NCBI GenBank assembly: GCA_022842865.1
Contig: JALHOV010000018.1
Span: 1 to 32,046 of the forward strand
Source of the DNA: Vulcanimicrobiota bacterium
Lineage (GTDB): Bacteria; Vulcanimicrobiota; Xenobia; Xenobiales; JADMJV01
Length of the DNA: 32,046 nucleotides
Reading direction: 5' to 3'
In this document: positions 9,381 to 18,227 of the stretch, in pieces
Numbering within the stretch: the first letter of the stretch is position 1
Layout of the letters: each line of letters starts with the position of its first letter
Notes under the pieces: generated by a model
Databases searched by the model: none
Seen by the model: only the letters and a program-made list of their open reading frames with translations
What the model was told of the DNA's origin: nothing
Position numbers and translations under genes: made by a program

Positions 9381-9689
9381 ATGTGCTTTAAGAATTGGAA
9401 GAGGATTGCTCTGGCCTTGGGAGTGGTGCTGTTGCTGACTGCGCTCGCCTTTCTTTTGGCAGGCAGGCAACGAGGACTGCAAATCGCGCGCCATGACCAT
9501 TCTAGCCCGTCGGGCATTTGGGCACGGGGGCTGGTGGTTAGTAACCGCTGGGGTGAACCGCGCGTGGAGTTAGTATATCGTTCCAGTGAATGGAAATACG
9601 GTCTGGCCACTTTTTCCGGCAGCGGGACCTGCCGATTCTGGCTGGGCATCGGCGGGTATCCGAAAGAAGAGCCCGTCCACTATTTGTAA
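9381..9689 (+). CDS. Hypothetical single-TM small protein
   Basis: 102 aa ORF with N-terminal hydrophobic segment 'IALALGVVLLLTALAFLLAG'; no recognised family. Confidence 0.45.
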   Translation: MCFKNWKRIALALGVVLLLTALAFLLAGRQRGLQIARHDHSSPSGIWARGLVVSNRWGEPRVELVYRSSEWKYGLATFSGSGTCRFWLGIGGYPKEEPVHYL

Positions 9690-9861
9690 GAAGGCCAGGC
9701 GCCTGACCATCGGACGGAGACCCGGCAGAAACGACCCGGGAACTGAATCGAAAAGAGCGGGGTTGGCATGACCAGATCCCAGGGCTAATTGAAAAATATT
9801 CTGCGGATCCTTGAATTACGCCATCTAGAAGGATTAATTGAAAAAGGTCTCGACGGGGTGC

Positions 9862-9890
9862 TTGCCATGAAAAAATGACTGTGCTATACT
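9862..9890 (+). promoter_or_regulatory. Sigma70-type promoter (extended -10) for the YqzL-like gene
   Basis: TTGCCA (9862-9867), 17-nt spacer, TATACT (9885-9890) with TG one base upstream of the -10. Confidence 0.75.
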
Positions 9891-10024
9891 CCGACCGGAC
9901 CTAGGACCGGGATAAAAAAGCCCGTAACAATGGGCTTTCCGAGTTCTTCCACCCAAGCAAAAACACGCAGCAATCGCCTGAGCACAGAGCCTGCCGCGTC
10001 TAGACTTACAGGAGGCACGACCCC

Positions 10025-10129
10025 ATGACGATGACCACTGAAATGTTCTGGAAACTTTTTCAGTCCACTGGTTCCCTAGAAGCATACCTGCTCTACAGAC
10101 AGAACCTGGACTCGCGCTCAGGCTGCTGA
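10025..10129 (+). CDS. YqzL-like micro-protein (34 aa)
   Basis: MTMTTEMFWKLFQSTGSLEAYLLYRQNLDSRSGC*; SD AGGAGG upstream; resembles the YqzL family pattern (FxWKLFxxTGxxxxYLLYK). Flanked by its own promoter and terminator; below the ORF track cut-off. Confidence 0.75.
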   Translation: MTMTTEMFWKLFQSTGSLEAYLLYRQNLDSRSGC

Positions 10130-10154
10130 CACGAAACACAGATAAGTGAATAGG

Positions 10155-10181
10155 AAAAAGGCTCCAGCGTGAGCCTTTTTT
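10155..10181 (+). terminator. Rho-independent terminator of the YqzL-like gene
   Basis: AAAAAGGCTC-CAGCGT-GAGCCTTTTTT. Confidence 0.92.
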
Positions 10182-10227
10182 CATTTTTCCGGGGGGCCGG
10201 CCCAAGAACCGGGCGAAGGAGGCAGAG

Positions 10228-10989
10228 ATGAAGCGAATACTACCCTTTCTCATAGGCGCCACACTGCTGTTGCCAGCCGTGCAAGCCGCCCCCAAAGGCA
10301 AAGAAGTCCAGATGTACTCCAAGAAGCTGGACTTTGACGAAAAGCACAAGAAGGTTCGCCTCATCGGTGACGTCAAGATCACCACCGACAAGTACACCAT
10401 GACCGCACCCTACGCCGAGTTCTTTACCGACAAAAAGATCGGTGAGTTTCAGGGCGGTGTGAAGATCACGGGCGAGGGGACTACCGTCACCGGCAAGCGC
10501 ATGAAAGTCTTCTACGCGGACCAGCGCGCCGTCCTCACCGGAAACGTCAAGATGGTCAGCACCAAAGGCCCGGGAGGCAGCACCGGCGCGCCCACGATTA
10601 TGACCGGCAACGAGCTGGAGTATCAGTGGGGCAAGGGCTACGGTGAAGCTCGCGGCGGCGTCAAAGTCGATCAGGGCGACCGTCATGCCTTCTGCGACAA
10701 AGCCATCTATTATCGCGACCAGCAGATGATCTACATGCAGGGCAACGTGCGCGTAGAACGCGGCGACGGAGACTGGCTGACCAGCGAGCGCGCCCGCATG
10801 AATTTGGCCACCAACGTCATTGAAGCGGACGGCGGCGTGACCGCTCGCACCCTGCTGGAAGACAAGAACAAGCCCAAACCGACGGTGGCCGCTCCTGGCC
10901 CGGCCGAGCCCGTGCCGATGGAGCCGCCCTTCCCCATGGAAGTGCCGACCACCGCTCCGCCACCACGCCTGCCGGGAGTGGATGAATGA
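10228..10989 (+). CDS. OstA/LptA-like periplasmic LPS-transport-type protein
   Basis: Signal peptide; repeated beta-jellyroll pattern 'VRLIGDVKITTDKYTMTAPYAEFFTDKKIGEFQGGVKITGEGTTVTGKRMKVF', 'MQGNVRVERGDGDWLTSERARMNLATNVIEADGGV'. Confidence 0.82.
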   Translation: MKRILPFLIGATLLLPAVQAAPKGKEVQMYSKKLDFDEKHKKVRLIGDVKITTDKYTMTAPYAEFFTDKKIGEFQGGVKITGEGTTVTGKRMKVFYADQRAVLTGNVKMVSTKGPGGSTGAPTIMTGNELEYQWGKGYGEARGGVKVDQGDRHAFCDKAIYYRDQQMIYMQGNVRVERGDGDWLTSERARMNLATNVIEADGGVTARTLLEDKNKPKPTVAAPGPAEPVPMEPPFPMEVPTTAPPPRLPGVDE

Positions 10990-12521
10990 AAAGAATCCTG
11001 TTGGCCGCCCTGCTCTGGAGCGGCCCGGTGCTGGCCCAGGAAACCGCCTGGACCCTGCGAGTTCAGCCTCAAGCAGTCACCTCAAGCAGCCCCGGTCAGA
11101 CCAACTACAGCAACGCTTTCCTGGCCTTCTCGTTAGCGGAGTCGGGCAACCCCGCTTTGCGTACCCAGGCCCAGCAACTGGTTGCTCCCTACCTCACCTG
11201 GCTGCAGGATTACCCTCGCCTCCAGGAAGTGCACGGCCAACGCGAACCGGCCTGGGTCCACGGAGAAGCGGATCAGGTGGCGCTGATCACGCTGGCCCTG
11301 ATCGAGCTGGATCGGGCCAATCCTGACCCGCGCCGCAAAGAGCAGATCAATCAATTCGCTCAGGGCCTGGCTCAACTTCACCACACCAATCTACAGAACT
11401 ATCCATTCGGAGCTCATACTTCCTTTGATCCGGCTCGTCTCGATAGTCCAGCTTATGCACCCGGCTCGGACGCCAAGGCTCCCGGGGCCCTCTGGCGCCC
11501 GGAGCGCAGCTACCAGGTCAAGGCTCTGGCGGCCGCCTCCCAGTATGTCGGCGACAAAAATCTGCTGGAGGAAGCGCAAGTTGAGGCTCTGGGCATCTGG
11601 GCACACCTGGCCACCAGCGGTCGCTGGGTCTGGGCGTTTGTTCCTCGACCTACTGGGAAATCCGAGGTTTTAGGCTCCGCCGCCGCGGTCGACAACTTTC
11701 TCACCCTGGAATCCATCACCCATAGCGACGTCTATCAGTTGCTGAGCGGTCTGAGCGCCCGCGACTGTCTTGGCGCCACCGCCAGGAGTGCCGACGAAAA
11801 AGCCGCTCAGGACTGGGTGCGCTCGCGCGTGAAATCCAATCGCTACCTGGATTTTAAGAACGCCTCCGAGCCGGTCAGCTATCAGGTGATGGAAGCAGAG
11901 CAGGGCCGCGCTGTACAAAAGGCTTTCGACACCATCGAGGTCGTCTATCCCGATGGGGAAGCCGGTAAAATGGTCAAGGTCGGACGTGACCAAATGTTTT
12001 GGATGCGCTTTGACATTGAACGCGAGGACGACTACTTCTTTCACCTGATTTTTCTGAAGAGTCGCCTGGAAGGCGGCCTGGTCTCCGTCATGATGCGCAT
12101 CGACGGCGACAAGATTTTTCAAGTGAATCTCGGCGGAGCTAGCGACCCTTACGTGGACATGGATTTCGTGGACGGACCGCGGCCGCTGCGAGCCGGACCG
12201 CATAGCTTTGGCATCCGCTTCGCCGGTCTGCTGATGACTCAGCCGGCCATCCTGGATGCGGTCCTGGCCTGGCCCGTGGTGGAACGGCGCTTCCTCAGTA
12301 GCGGTAAGCGGCGGCTGTTGGTGTTGCATAATCTTTCGAAGCAGAAGGCGAAAACCACCTATCCGGAGGTACGTAACTGGCCTCCCGAGAACATTGGTTG
12401 TGTCGACGGCAGCGGACAACCCGCCAAACTGGACCGGCTCTCCGATAAGCGCCGTCGCAAAGAATATCTGGTGTTGCCTCCCGGCGGTCTGGCCTGGCTG
12501 GAGTGGCAAGAGGAGAACTAG
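10986..12521 (+). CDS. Secreted hypothetical protein
   Basis: 511 aa; signal peptide 'MKRILLAALLWSGPVLAQ'; ATGA overlap with the upstream gene; alpha-helical N-terminal half and beta-rich C-terminal half. Confidence 0.75.
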   Translation: MKRILLAALLWSGPVLAQETAWTLRVQPQAVTSSSPGQTNYSNAFLAFSLAESGNPALRTQAQQLVAPYLTWLQDYPRLQEVHGQREPAWVHGEADQVALITLALIELDRANPDPRRKEQINQFAQGLAQLHHTNLQNYPFGAHTSFDPARLDSPAYAPGSDAKAPGALWRPERSYQVKALAAASQYVGDKNLLEEAQVEALGIWAHLATSGRWVWAFVPRPTGKSEVLGSAAAVDNFLTLESITHSDVYQLLSGLSARDCLGATARSADEKAAQDWVRSRVKSNRYLDFKNASEPVSYQVMEAEQGRAVQKAFDTIEVVYPDGEAGKMVKVGRDQMFWMRFDIEREDDYFFHLIFLKSRLEGGLVSVMMRIDGDKIFQVNLGGASDPYVDMDFVDGPRPLRAGPHSFGIRFAGLLMTQPAILDAVLAWPVVERRFLSSGKRRLLVLHNLSKQKAKTTYPEVRNWPPENIGCVDGSGQPAKLDRLSDKRRRKEYLVLPPGGLAWLEWQEEN

Positions 12522-13333
12522 TGGACCTGAATCGCGCCCTGACCGAGCAGCCCAATCCGGAAAGCGCCCACCTGGATAAAATGAGCGCCCTGGAGATTCT
12601 GCAGTTGATGAATCGACAGGATCATACCGTTTTAGATGCGGTCGAGAAGGCCGTGCCCGCGCTAGCCGCGCTGGTGGAAGCAACCGCCGACCGGCTGGCT
12701 CAGGGAGGCCGGCTCTTTTACGTGGGGGCCGGCACCAGCGGGCGTCTGGGAATGCTGGATGCAGCCGAATGTCCGCCAACTTTCGGCACTCCTCCGGAAA
12801 TGGTGCAGGCCATCCTGGCCGGCGGCCACAATGCGTTCCTGCGCGCCGTAGAGCACGCCGAGGACCGTTTCGAAGTGGGGGCGGAAGAAATGCACCTGCG
12901 CGAAGTCGGCGAGCTGGACGTGGTGGTGGGAATTTCCGCGTCGGGACGCACTCCTTTTGTGTTAGGAGCTTTGCAAGAAGCGACCGTGCGTAAGGCCCTG
13001 ACCGGTTCCCTCTTCTGCAATCCGGGAGCTCCCCTGGAGAAAGCCGCCTTGCATCCGGTTCTTTTGGAAGTGGGTCCGGAGATTTTAGCCGGGTCAACCC
13101 GCTTGAAGGCGGGCACTGCCACCAAGATGGCGCTGAACAAAATTAGCACGGGCACTATGGTGCTGCTTGGTAAGACCCTGGGCAATCTGATGGCCCACCT
13201 CACCCCGACCTGCGAGAAGCTCAGGATCCGCATTGTGCGTATCCTTTCGCAAAGCGCCGGCATTCCGTGGGAAGAAGCCGAGCAGCGGCTGGAAGCGGCC
13301 GGGGGCGACCTGAGAAAAGCGCTGCAAGCATGA
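12521..13333 (+). CDS. murQ: N-acetylmuramic acid 6-phosphate etherase (GTG start)
   Basis: 'LTEQPNPESAHLDKMSALEIL', 'GGRLFYVGAGTSGRLGMLDAAECPPTFG', 'GISASGRTPFVLGAL', 'AGSTRLKAGTATKMALNKIST'; TAGTG overlap with the upstream stop. Confidence 0.95.
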   Translation: MDLNRALTEQPNPESAHLDKMSALEILQLMNRQDHTVLDAVEKAVPALAALVEATADRLAQGGRLFYVGAGTSGRLGMLDAAECPPTFGTPPEMVQAILAGGHNAFLRAVEHAEDRFEVGAEEMHLREVGELDVVVGISASGRTPFVLGALQEATVRKALTGSLFCNPGAPLEKAALHPVLLEVGPEILAGSTRLKAGTATKMALNKISTGTMVLLGKTLGNLMAHLTPTCEKLRIRIVRILSQSAGIPWEEAEQRLEAAGGDLRKALQA

Positions 13334-15291
13334 AGAAGTGGCTGCTGGCCCTGCTGTTGCTGGCCCCCGCCTGGGCGGAAAAGCCCAAAGTCACCTTGCT
13401 GCGCAGCGAGAACACCTTTAAGCAGCTGGGCTGGAAGTCGCGTTGGGAGTGGTTGGGCGCCAAAACCGCCCTGGAGCATCTGGGCTTGCAGGTGGACGTG
13501 CGCAACGAAAACCAGTTGGGCAAGATTGCCACGCCCGTGCTGGTGTTGTGCAACGCCCGCAACCTGGAGGAGAGCAGCCTGGCCTCCATCCGGAAACACC
13601 TCGAGGGGGGGGGCAAGCTGCTGGCCAGCTACCAGAGTTCTTACAAGAAAGCCGACAACTCCAGTTGGACTCCGAACGGTCTGGCTCTTGGGCCGGAACT
13701 GGGCGTAAAATTCCTGCGCTGGAACGGAACGGCCGGAGAGACCGAGGCTCTCAAGCTGGCCCCTCCCTACGGACTGATCCCCCTGGCCCGCCATCAGGCG
13801 ATGATCGTGGAAGCCTCACCGGAAAGCTACGTTTTGGCTCAATGGGACAAGCCCGCCGACGCTCCCAGTGTCGTGCAGAAGGGGGGCGCCATCTACCTGG
13901 GCGAGGATTTGCTGGTGCCCGAGAACAGCCACAGCAAGCAAGTGCTGGGGTTGCTGGCCGGGCTGCTCAATCGCCTCGACCCCAAGTTGCGCCTGAGCCT
14001 CCCCAAAACCAGCCCGCCCCTGGTGGTGCCCCAGCTTTCCTTCACGCCCTTGCCCCAGCAGCCGGGAGAGACCCTGGTGAAAGTGGGCCTGGGCACGCTG
14101 GTGGCGGCGGACGGTGCTCTCGACTTGAGCGCCACTCGCCATCTTCTCAGCCAGAAAAACAAGCCGTTGGGTAAGCACCTGCACCTGATCGTGAAAGAGG
14201 GCGAACTCTACCAGGTGGTTGCCGGCAAGGAAATCAAACTTGGACCCGAGCTCACTCTGTCCGCCTCGCCCTATTTGAACTGCTGGCAGGAAAACGCCAA
14301 CGAAACCGTGCGTTGGTCGGCTTATCGCGGCACCCTTACGTTTAAGGCCAGCGCCAGCGGAATTTCGGCCGTCAATCAGCTGCCCAGCGACAGCTACCTG
14401 GCCGGCGTCATCCCCAGCGAAGTGCCCTTTACGTTTCCCACCGAGGCTCTCAAGGCCATGGCCGTGGTGGCCAGAACCTATGCTCTCAGCCATCTAGGCC
14501 GGCACCAGGCGGACGGATTTGACGTGTGTAGCGAGGTGCATTGTCAGGTCTATCGTGGTCTGGCCGCCGAGCATCCCTACACCAACGCGGCCGTAGTGGC
14601 CACGCGAGGCGAGCAGCTGCAGTTTCACGGGAAGCCCGCCGACTGTTCCTTCCATGCCTGTTGCGGCGGTCACGGAGTGGACGCCAAAGACACCTGGCCG
14701 GGCACGATGGACAAGACCTATTTGGCGGGCACCTACGACCAGTTGCCGGCTTCGCCCCAGGCCGACCTGACCCAGGAAACCGCCTTCCGCGGCTGGTTGG
14801 ACGGCCGCTATCCCGCCTTCTGTTCGGCCGCCGGTCGTTTCCGTTGGGAGGAAACGATGGCCTGGGCGCAATTCGAGAGCAAGCTAAAGGAGTCGGTGCC
14901 GGTGCTGATACCCAGCGCGACCCTGACGACTCTTAAAAATGTCGAAGTTTCTAAGCGGGATCGTTCAGGTCGTGTTGCTGAGCTCAAGTTGTCGGCTGAT
15001 CCGGTGGATCTGACTCTGGGTGGGGATAGCGTGCGCTGGCTGACCAGCGGAGGGAAAATTGGCGCAGGTGGCCTGCAGAGCAGCCTGTTCTATGTGGACG
15101 TCCAGGGCGCCGGAGAGGCCCGCACCATTCGCCTCAAAGGCGGAGGTTGGGGGCACGGAGTGGGAATGTGCCAGGAAGGCGCCGCCGGCCGGGCCAAAGC
15201 CGGCCAGGGCTACCGCCAGTTGTTGACCCACTACTATCCGGGCACGGTATTGCTCAGTCCCGAGCCGGTCCCGACCCGGGTTTTTCCCTGA
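13330..15291 (+). CDS. Secreted SpoIID/LytB-domain protein
   Basis: Signal peptide 'MKKWLLALLLLAPAWA'; SpoIID core 'LPSDSYLAGVIPSEVPFTFPTEALKAMAVVARTYAL', 'CSEVHCQVYRGL', 'CCGGHGVDAKDTWPG', 'GGGWGHGVGMCQEGAAGRAKAGQGYRQLLTHYYPGT'. Confidence 0.92.
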   Translation: MKKWLLALLLLAPAWAEKPKVTLLRSENTFKQLGWKSRWEWLGAKTALEHLGLQVDVRNENQLGKIATPVLVLCNARNLEESSLASIRKHLEGGGKLLASYQSSYKKADNSSWTPNGLALGPELGVKFLRWNGTAGETEALKLAPPYGLIPLARHQAMIVEASPESYVLAQWDKPADAPSVVQKGGAIYLGEDLLVPENSHSKQVLGLLAGLLNRLDPKLRLSLPKTSPPLVVPQLSFTPLPQQPGETLVKVGLGTLVAADGALDLSATRHLLSQKNKPLGKHLHLIVKEGELYQVVAGKEIKLGPELTLSASPYLNCWQENANETVRWSAYRGTLTFKASASGISAVNQLPSDSYLAGVIPSEVPFTFPTEALKAMAVVARTYALSHLGRHQADGFDVCSEVHCQVYRGLAAEHPYTNAAVVATRGEQLQFHGKPADCSFHACCGGHGVDAKDTWPGTMDKTYLAGTYDQLPASPQADLTQETAFRGWLDGRYPAFCSAAGRFRWEETMAWAQFESKLKESVPVLIPSATLTTLKNVEVSKRDRSGRVAELKLSADPVDLTLGGDSVRWLTSGGKIGAGGLQSSLFYVDVQGAGEARTIRLKGGGWGHGVGMCQEGAAGRAKAGQGYRQLLTHYYPGTVLLSPEPVPTRVFP

Positions 15292-15799
15292 AGATCCGTT
15301 GCATGATGGCTACGTCGCGCCACTGGCCACCCACCCAGCCGATTTCGCGCTGCACGCCAACCATCTCGTAGCCGAAGCGTTGGTGAAATCGGATCGAACC
15401 GGCGTTGTCGGCCCAGATTTTAGCCACCACGTGGTGATAGCCCAGGCTTACGGCGCGATCCAGTAATGCTTGCTGCAAGGGCCGGCCCAGGCCGCGGCCG
15501 CGCAGTGAGCGGTCGAGGAAAATCGAGGTCTCGCAGCACAGGTCGTAGCCGGGTCGGGGCGAGTATTTCTTGACCACACCCCAGCCCACCACTCTGGAGT
15601 CGGCCTGATAGCCGCCTTCGGCGTTTGCTGCGCAAACTTCCAAGACCAGCCACGCTTCTCGCGGTCCCATCGCCTGCAACTGCTCCAGGATTTCCTCGCG
15701 GGTGGCCGGCGCGGCCATGGTGGAATCCATCGCCTCCACCGACTGGCGTTGAATGCTCGCGATGGCCTCGGCGTCAGCGGAAGCGGCTTCGCGTAGCAT
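15254..15799 (-). CDS. GNAT acetyltransferase, phosphinothricin acetyltransferase-like
   Basis: 'MLREAASADAEAIASIQ', 'SIFLDRSLRGRGLGRPLQQALLDRAVSLGYHHVVAKIWADNAGSIRFHQRFGYEMVGVQREIGWVGGQWRDVAIMQR'. Confidence 0.9.
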   Translation of the reverse strand: MLREAASADAEAIASIQRQSVEAMDSTMAAPATREEILEQLQAMGPREAWLVLEVCAANAEGGYQADSRVVGWGVVKKYSPRPGYDLCCETSIFLDRSLRGRGLGRPLQQALLDRAVSLGYHHVVAKIWADNAGSIRFHQRFGYEMVGVQREIGWVGGQWRDVAIMQRIFREKPGSGPARD

Positions 15800-16685
15800 T
15801 CCGAGGCAACTTGTAGCTTTGTTCGCGAATATCGGCCAGCAGTTGGTCGATCTTCAAGTCTTTGAGTTGCTGGCGCAGCACCGGGTCCTGGGCCACCTGG
15901 GAGATTTTGGGATGGTCCATGACTTCCTTGTAGTTGCCCGCCCGGATGGATTCGGCGATTTGTGGATCCTGGGCGAGGCCGATCATGATCGGGTTGGACA
16001 TGAACTGCTGGACCTTGGGATGGGCCTGAAAGAGCACAAAAAGCTGCGGATCGTTGCAAACCACCGATAAATCGGTGAGGGTCTTTTCCACCTTTTCGTT
16101 GAGCGGATTGACCTTGTCCACCACCGGGGCAAAGACGGAGTTTTCCACCAGTTCGGCCCAGGCTTCCCCCTGCTCCGGAGGGGGGCCGACCTCCAGCACC
16201 TGCCTCAAATCTTTCTCCATAATGGTGCCCCACGGGCCGGGGTGCTTCTCGCGGTAGGACACCATGGCTTCGGAACGGCGCACCGCCCGTTGGGCCCGGC
16301 CAATGGCGGCAATTCCCGAGAAGATCAACACGCTGATGCCCAGGCCCCAGACCATGCCGAAGACCAACCCGGTGTAGGCTTCCCAGGGCAGAACCTTGGG
16401 CTCGCCCGCTTCCTCACGAGCTTTGGCCTGCTTCTTGAGGGGAATGCCGACCAGAAAGTCGAGCACCACAAAGAAAAAAATGCCGGCCACCAGGGCTCCA
16501 CCGAGAGGCGCAAAGACCTTGGGTAGGCTGGAGGGCAGAAAGATGGCGCCCAGGCCGCTGAAGGGCTGGCAAATCAGGCCGGCGATGGCCAGCGCCAGCA
16601 GCGAGGCCAACATCCTCACCAGCCCTCGTTTGTAGCCGCTGAAAGCGAAGAGGGCGATAAGGAGCAGTCCAATGAGGTTGATCAT
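15774..16685 (-). CDS. CvpA-like membrane protein with C-terminal DP/NP-rich helical repeats
   Basis: 303 aa; 'MINLIGLLLIALFAFSGYKRGLVRMLASLLALAIAGLI' N-terminus typical of CvpA; C-terminal 'NDPQLFVLFQAHPKVQQFMSNPIMIGLAQDPQIAESIRAGNYKEVMDHPKISQVAQDPVLRQQLKDL'. Confidence 0.8.
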   Translation of the reverse strand: MINLIGLLLIALFAFSGYKRGLVRMLASLLALAIAGLICQPFSGLGAIFLPSSLPKVFAPLGGALVAGIFFFVVLDFLVGIPLKKQAKAREEAGEPKVLPWEAYTGLVFGMVWGLGISVLIFSGIAAIGRAQRAVRRSEAMVSYREKHPGPWGTIMEKDLRQVLEVGPPPEQGEAWAELVENSVFAPVVDKVNPLNEKVEKTLTDLSVVCNDPQLFVLFQAHPKVQQFMSNPIMIGLAQDPQIAESIRAGNYKEVMDHPKISQVAQDPVLRQQLKDLKIDQLLADIREQSYKLPRNATRSRFR

Positions 16686-16743
16686 AGGCCCGATGTTTCC
16701 CTAGAAACAGGGTCCCTCCTGGAGTTAGAGCGAACGCTCCGCG

Positions 16744-18144
16744 ATGCAAATTCGAACTTTGTTTATCGTCGCCCTGGCCCTCACCGTGCCCGCGTTGGCG
16801 CAGGACAGGGCCCGTTTCGTTCTGACCGCTAAGGACTCGCAAAGTCGCCTCAGCGAGCAGCCGTCCGTGCTTTTCCGCGCGCTGGATCAGCCCGAAGAAG
16901 CAAGTTTCACGGTGATGGTTGACCCCCGTCAGCATTTTCAAACGATTGTGGGAATCGGAGGCGCGCTAACTGATGCTGCCGCCGAGACCTTCGCGAAACT
17001 GCCGGCCGACAAACAGGAAGAGTTTTTGACCGCGCATTATGATCCCGAGAAGGGAATCGGCTACTCGCTGGGCCGCACCCACATCCATAGTTGCGACTTT
17101 TCCAGCGCCAGCTACACCTATGTAGAAGACGGCGACAAACAGCTCAATACTTTTTCCATCGAGCCCGACCGTAAATACCGGCTTCCTTTCATCAAGCGCG
17201 TGCTGGAGCGCAATCCCAAGCTGACCCTGTTCGTCTCGCCCTGGAGCCCGCCGGCCTGGATGAAAAGCAACAAAGACATGCTGCACGGCGGCAAGTTGCT
17301 GCCGGAGTTCCGTTCCGCCTGGGCCCAATATTTTGTGCGCTTCATTCAGGCCTATGAGGAAGAGGGCATTCCCATCTGGGGCCTGACCGTGCAGAACGAG
17401 CCGATGGCCCCCCAGACCTGGGAGTCCTGTGTCTTCACCGGGGAGGAGGAGCGAGACTTTGTGCGCGACTTCTTGGGCCCGGCTCTTCATCAGGCTGGCA
17501 TGAAGGACCGCAAGCTGATGGTCTGGGACCACAACCGCGGTCTGGCCTACCAGCGCGGCGCCACCGTGCTTAGCGATCCCGAAGCCGCTCGCTACGTCTG
17601 GGGCACCTCGTTCCACTGGTATGTGGGCGACATGTTCGAAACCCTGTCCCGCCTGCACGACGCCTTCCCGGATAAGGCCATCTTCTTCAGCGAAGGCTGC
17701 AACTACCCGTTCAGCTGGGACACTTTGGCCGACTGGAAATGGGGCGAAAATTACGGCCACTCCATGATCAACGATTTTAATCACTGGGCTACCGGCTGGA
17801 CCGATTGGAACGTGCTGCTCGACGAAGTCGGCGGCCCCAACCACGTCAAAAACTTCTGTTTCGCCCCGGTGCACGCGGACACGCGCAAAGGCACCTTGCA
17901 TTACCAGAACAGCTACTATTATATCGGCCACTTCTCCAAGTACGTGCGCCCTGGCGCCCGCCGCCTGGCCTGCACCAGCACCCAGGCCGATCTGGAAGCC
18001 ACCGCCTTCGAAAACAGCGACGGCTCCAGAGTGACTGTCATGATGAATCGCAGCGACAAACCCCAATCCGCCGTCCTCTGGGTGAACGGCAAGGGCGCCA
18101 AAGTCCCCCTCCCGCCCCACTCCATCGCCACCCTCCTTTATTGA
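16744..18144 (+). CDS. Secreted glycoside hydrolase family 30 (glucosylceramidase-like)
   Basis: 'FQTIVGIGGALTDAAAETF', 'SPWSPPAWMKSN', 'WGLTVQNEPMAPQTWESC' (acid/base Glu), 'AIFFSEGC' (nucleophile Glu), C-terminal beta-sandwich 'RVTVMMNRSD'. Confidence 0.93.
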   Translation: MQIRTLFIVALALTVPALAQDRARFVLTAKDSQSRLSEQPSVLFRALDQPEEASFTVMVDPRQHFQTIVGIGGALTDAAAETFAKLPADKQEEFLTAHYDPEKGIGYSLGRTHIHSCDFSSASYTYVEDGDKQLNTFSIEPDRKYRLPFIKRVLERNPKLTLFVSPWSPPAWMKSNKDMLHGGKLLPEFRSAWAQYFVRFIQAYEEEGIPIWGLTVQNEPMAPQTWESCVFTGEEERDFVRDFLGPALHQAGMKDRKLMVWDHNRGLAYQRGATVLSDPEAARYVWGTSFHWYVGDMFETLSRLHDAFPDKAIFFSEGCNYPFSWDTLADWKWGENYGHSMINDFNHWATGWTDWNVLLDEVGGPNHVKNFCFAPVHADTRKGTLHYQNSYYYIGHFSKYVRPGARRLACTSTQADLEATAFENSDGSRVTVMMNRSDKPQSAVLWVNGKGAKVPLPPHSIATLLY

Positions 18145-18227
18145 CCCCGTCTGCCAGCTCTTCGACTTGAGGGGGGATTTGGGGGACTGTTGGGGATGTA
18201 GAGATACCCTTAGCGGCAAAAGCGCGG

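Noticed and set aside
11670-13097. Long antisense ORF of 475 aa on the minus strand
   Set aside because: Opposite to the 511-aa secreted protein and murQ; composition is typical of a GC-rich shadow ORF with no recognisable domain.
16966-18219. Antisense ORF of 417 aa
   Set aside because: Fully opposite the clear GH30 gene.
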